Shown here piece by piece: positions 7,368-9,375 of a stretch of DNA of 9,375 bases (position 1 is the stretch's first letter; each line of letters starts with the position of its first letter). Made by a program: the position numbers and the translations under genes. Under the pieces are notes generated by a model that saw only the letters and a list, made by a program, of their open reading frames with translations, searched no databases and was not told the DNA's origin. Source of the stretch: 2-12-FULL-42-15 sp964196565 (lineage in GTDB: Bacteria; Pseudomonadota; Gammaproteobacteria; Coxiellales; Coxiellaceae); assembly GCA_964196565.1 (NCBI GenBank), contig CAXMUH010000049.1, positions 1 through 9,375 of the forward strand. The letters are read 5' to 3'.

Positions 7368-8201
7368 TCAGTTGCTGGTTTGTTTTTCAGAAGTTGGTTC
7401 ATCACCAAAAGTAAACTCTTGTACTGCTTCTTGATCTTCACTTGACGTTGAAGCGCCGTGTTTAATAAACTCATCGAGGCCTCGGTGCTCTTTTGATTGT
7501 CCTGGGATATAATCACCCTGTGTTAGAATGATTTCAATGTCATTATTGCGATGAGTTAAATATGCATCGCGAATTGCAGCATAGGGATCAAATGCAGTAT
7601 CGATTAGTTTATCTAATGGCAGTAATCGAGAACGTAAATTAACATAATAAAGGGCTGTGAGTCCATATGTTATGCCGCTTCTTTTGAAATATAAAATAGG
7701 ATTGGTAACAATATTAAAAGGTATAGCGAACGCATCACGAAATGTCGATGGGCCCAGGAACGGAATCACTAAATACGGTGATTTTTTATTATCACTATAA
7801 TAAGCAAAGGTATTACCAAAAGCATTGGTGTGTTTTGGAAGACCGATTTTAGATGCAACATCAAATAAGCCGACGATACCAATGGTTGTATTGATCACGA
7901 AGCGTGCCACATCAATACCGGCATAGCGCATTTTACCTTGCAGTATATCATTGGTAAAAATCATCGGCTCATCCATATTTTTGAAAAAATTGGTGACGCC
8001 TTTGCGCGCAAATGGTGGCAAGAGATGGCTGTAGATTTGTGCAATGGGTCGGTAAACAGTATGGTCGATACAGTTATTAAGTTTATAAACGTTTCGATTA
8101 AAGGGTTCGTAAGGATCTTGTGGGTCAGTTGGATGTGTGGCACAGCTCATTAATAGGCCGCTGAAAGTGATTAATACGATAGCAATTGTGGTTCGCTTCA
8201 T
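7368..8201 (-). CDS. mlaA: MlaA (VacJ) outer-membrane lipoprotein of phospholipid asymmetry maintenance
   Basis: The 277-residue protein starts with a lipoprotein signal peptide: KR, a hydrophobic stretch, then lipobox LMSC with Cys20. The mature part shows the MlaA pattern: DPYEPFNRNVYKLNN, then VYRPIA, FFKNMDEPMIFTNDILQGK, RFVINTTIGIVGLFD, NAFGNTFAYY and PYLVIPFLGPSTFRDAF. In the family this protein forms a ring in the outer membrane with a porin and removes misplaced phospholipids from the outer leaflet, passing them to MlaC and the inner-membrane MlaFEDB complex. No other mla gene is in view. Ser19 at -1 is unusual but allowed in lipoboxes. The last roughly 40 residues are a polar, acidic, Ser-rich tail that looks disordered. 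The start lacks a strong ribosome site, but the signal peptide fixes it. trmL follows at once in the same direction. Confidence 0.96.
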   Translation of the reverse strand: MKRTTIAIVLITFSGLLMSCATHPTDPQDPYEPFNRNVYKLNNCIDHTVYRPIAQIYSHLLPPFARKGVTNFFKNMDEPMIFTNDILQGKMRYAGIDVARFVINTTIGIVGLFDVASKIGLPKHTNAFGNTFAYYSDNKKSPYLVIPFLGPSTFRDAFAIPFNIVTNPILYFKRSGITYGLTALYYVNLRSRLLPLDKLIDTAFDPYAAIRDAYLTHRNNDIEIILTQGDYIPGQSKEHRGLDEFIKHGASTSSEDQEAVQEFTFGDEPTSEKQTSN

Positions 8202-8266
8202 GCTTATTTATCATCCATAATTCTAAGGTAACTGTTCAGCTCTCACCAAATAACGCCTATGTGCAG

Positions 8267-8299
8267 TTACATTGTAAGCATCCTTTGATGTAGTGTAAC
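8267..8299 (-). promoter_or_regulatory. Candidate mlaA-trmL promoter with overlapping palindrome
   Basis: On the minus strand, GTTACA (8294-8299) and TACAAT (8271-8276) are spaced by 17 bases, a plausible -35/-10 pair 70 bases upstream of the mlaA ATG. The -10 box lies inside the perfect interrupted palindrome TTACA-T-TGTAA (8267-8277), which could be an operator or coincidence. Confidence 0.45.
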
Positions 8300-8357
8300 G
8301 AATTATTTCCATTAAATCCAGGGGTTGTAGAACTGGGCAAGGATTCTTCTTTTCTTA

Positions 8358-8387
8358 TGATATACTAGCTACCATTTGAGATTGGAG
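8358..8387 (+). promoter_or_regulatory. Extended -10 promoter and ribosome site for the SDR gene
   Basis: TGATATACT (8358-8366) is an extended -10 element (TGn followed by TATACT) with no good -35 box at the usual distance. GGAGA (8383-8387) lies 8 bases before the ATG at 8396 and is the ribosome binding site. The spacing from the -10 box would give a leader of only about 20-25 bases. Confidence 0.5.
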
Positions 8388-8395
8388 AGCGTGAT

Positions 8396-9172
8396 ATGCA
8401 GCCATTAAAAGACAAAGTTGTGCTGATAACAGGTGCATCTGCGGGTATTGGCAGGGCGTGTGCTGAACAATTTGCGGCTTTTGGGGCCAAATTGGTGCTA
8501 ACGGCTAGGCGCGAATCCCTATTGGCTGAATTGGCTAAAGAGTTGCAGACTAAGCATCAAGTTGAGGTGTTGGTAGAGCATCTTGATGTAAGCGATCAAG
8601 TTCAAGTGAGCCGGTTTATCAAAAATTTGCCACAAAAATGGCAATCTATTGACATTTTGCTCAATAATGCCGGCTTGGCTTTGGGTTTAGAAAAGATTCA
8701 GGATGGCACTGCAGAAGATTGGGATCGAATGATTGATACCAATGTGAAGGGTGTGCTTTATATGACAAAGGCAGTGCTGCCCAGCATGTTAGCGCGAAAT
8801 TCAGGCCATATTATCAATATTGGTTCAATTTCAGCTTATGAAGTGTATTCGGGTGGGGTTGCTTATTGCGCCACCAAGTTTGCGCTTAGAGCGTTAAGCG
8901 ATGGCACTAAAATGGATGTCCATGGTAGTGCGATTCGGGTGAGTGAGGTGGATCCCGGTATGGTTGATACCGAGTTTTCAGTAACCCGATTTAAAGGCGA
9001 TCAAAAGCGTGCGGATTCAGTTTATCAGGGAACAGGTAATTTGAGTGCGGATGACATTGCAGATGCCGTGATTTATTGTGCTACTCGGCCCAAACACGTT
9101 GACGTTCGCGTCATAAAAATTTATCCTACCGACCAAACAGCTACCCATATGTTGAGGCGTGATGACCAATAA
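8396..9172 (+). CDS. Short-chain dehydrogenase/reductase, YdfG-like classical SDR
   Basis: The 258-residue cytoplasmic oxidoreductase has a complete Rossmann fold and active site: cofactor loop TGASAGIG at 12-19, NNAG at 90-93, and the catalytic tetrad Asn116, Ser144 (GSIS), Tyr157 and Lys161 (YCATK). Arg38-Arg39 at the end of the second strand favour NADP over NAD. The length and the DPGMVDTEFSVTRFKGD stretch are like YdfG-type 3-hydroxy acid dehydrogenases (serine, allo-threonine and 3-hydroxypropionate class), so that is the nearest guess. Substrate range cannot be fixed from sequence. The gene has its own promoter-like element, diverges from mlaA across 194 bases, and overlaps the next gene by 11 bp, implying translational coupling. 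Confidence 0.93.
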   Translation: MQPLKDKVVLITGASAGIGRACAEQFAAFGAKLVLTARRESLLAELAKELQTKHQVEVLVEHLDVSDQVQVSRFIKNLPQKWQSIDILLNNAGLALGLEKIQDGTAEDWDRMIDTNVKGVLYMTKAVLPSMLARNSGHIINIGSISAYEVYSGGVAYCATKFALRALSDGTKMDVHGSAIRVSEVDPGMVDTEFSVTRFKGDQKRADSVYQGTGNLSADDIADAVIYCATRPKHVDVRVIKIYPTDQTATHMLRRDDQ

Positions 9173-9375
9173 AACTTTTATCAATATTGCAGGTTATAAA
9201 TTTATTTCCATGGGGCTTGATGTATTGATGCGTGTCTGCGATCAATTAAAACAAAAAGCGCAAGATTTAAATATTAAAGGTACTATCTTATTAAGTACCG
9301 AAGGGATCAATGCGTTTGTGGCAGGTTCAAGGGAAAACATAGATGCCTACGTAAATTTTTTACGAGGATTTCCGG
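9162..9375 (+). CDS. trhO: TrhO/YceA-type rhodanese-related protein, N-terminal part only
   Basis: Only the first 71 codons are inside the window, and the frame is open to the right edge. The segment IKGTILLSTEGINAFVAGS followed by an R-x-N-I motif is the hallmark of the N-terminal acylphosphatase-like domain of TrhO (UPF0176). This enzyme family makes 5-hydroxyuridine at position 34 of certain tRNAs, using O2, with a rhodanese domain further downstream that is not visible here. The ATG at 9162 lies within the last codons of the SDR gene (GATGACC), with no strong ribosome site of its own except GAGGCG at 9154-9159, so reinitiation or coupling is likely. The start fits the family. Confidence 0.88.
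   Translation, partial: MTNKTFINIAGYKFISMGLDVLMRVCDQLKQKAQDLNIKGTILLSTEGINAFVAGSRENIDAYVNFLRGFP

Noticed and set aside
7938..8153. Two short frames (plus strand, and minus strand 7961-8143) within mlaA
   Set aside because: Both overlap the conserved N-terminal half of MlaA in other frames.
1..9375. CRISPR array, tRNA or rRNA gene, toxin-antitoxin pair or complete insertion sequence
   Set aside because: I saw no regularly spaced repeats, no tRNA cloverleaf or rRNA signature, no small paired toxin-antitoxin frames and no transposase.

Overview
The window looks like chromosomal DNA from an AT-rich gammaproteobacterium. TrmL, a lipobox-bearing MlaA/VacJ outer-membrane lipoprotein and a TrhO-type rhodanese are all proteobacterial. 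The low GC content, the hybrid PAS sensor kinase and the family composition would suit a Legionellales-like lineage, but that placement is an inference from general character and not from a diagnostic gene.

Layout: (i) 1-1616, minus strand, the 5' 538 codons of a PAS-domain hybrid histidine kinase whose C-terminus, probably a receiver domain, lies beyond the left edge. (ii) 1617-2115, a 499-base divergent intergenic region with several consecutive RNA hairpins, a consensus -10 box and TTAATTA-rich DNA. (iii) 2116-6411, plus strand, one large gene for a self-contained single-module NRPS-like enzyme: N-terminal formyltransferase, half a condensation domain, adenylation, carrier protein and thioesterase. 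(iv) 6412-6890, a convergent intergenic region filled by a 450-bp unit with two nested inverted-repeat pairs around a truncated, frameshifted GxxExxY (PD-(D/E)XK) gene remnant. (v) 6891-8201, minus strand, an mlaA-trmL pair 9 bases apart. (vi) 8396 to the right edge, plus strand, a short-chain dehydrogenase whose 3' end overlaps the start of a trhO-like gene by 11 bp.

The accessory part of interest is the middle. The formyltransferase-NRPS carries every active-site residue needed to load, carry and release one amino acid and to formylate it. It has no intact condensation domain and no partner module, 4'-phosphopantetheinyl transferase or exporter in view, so its product should be very small, such as a formylated amino acid or an oligomer or ester of it. 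It is transcribed away from the sensor kinase, so a regulatory link is conceivable but undemonstrated. The repeat unit immediately downstream resembles a decayed non-autonomous mobile element or dispersed repeat. The right part (mlaA, trmL, SDR, trhO) looks like ordinary housekeeping sequence: outer-membrane lipid asymmetry, tRNA wobble-base methylation, a general dehydrogenase and tRNA uridine hydroxylation.
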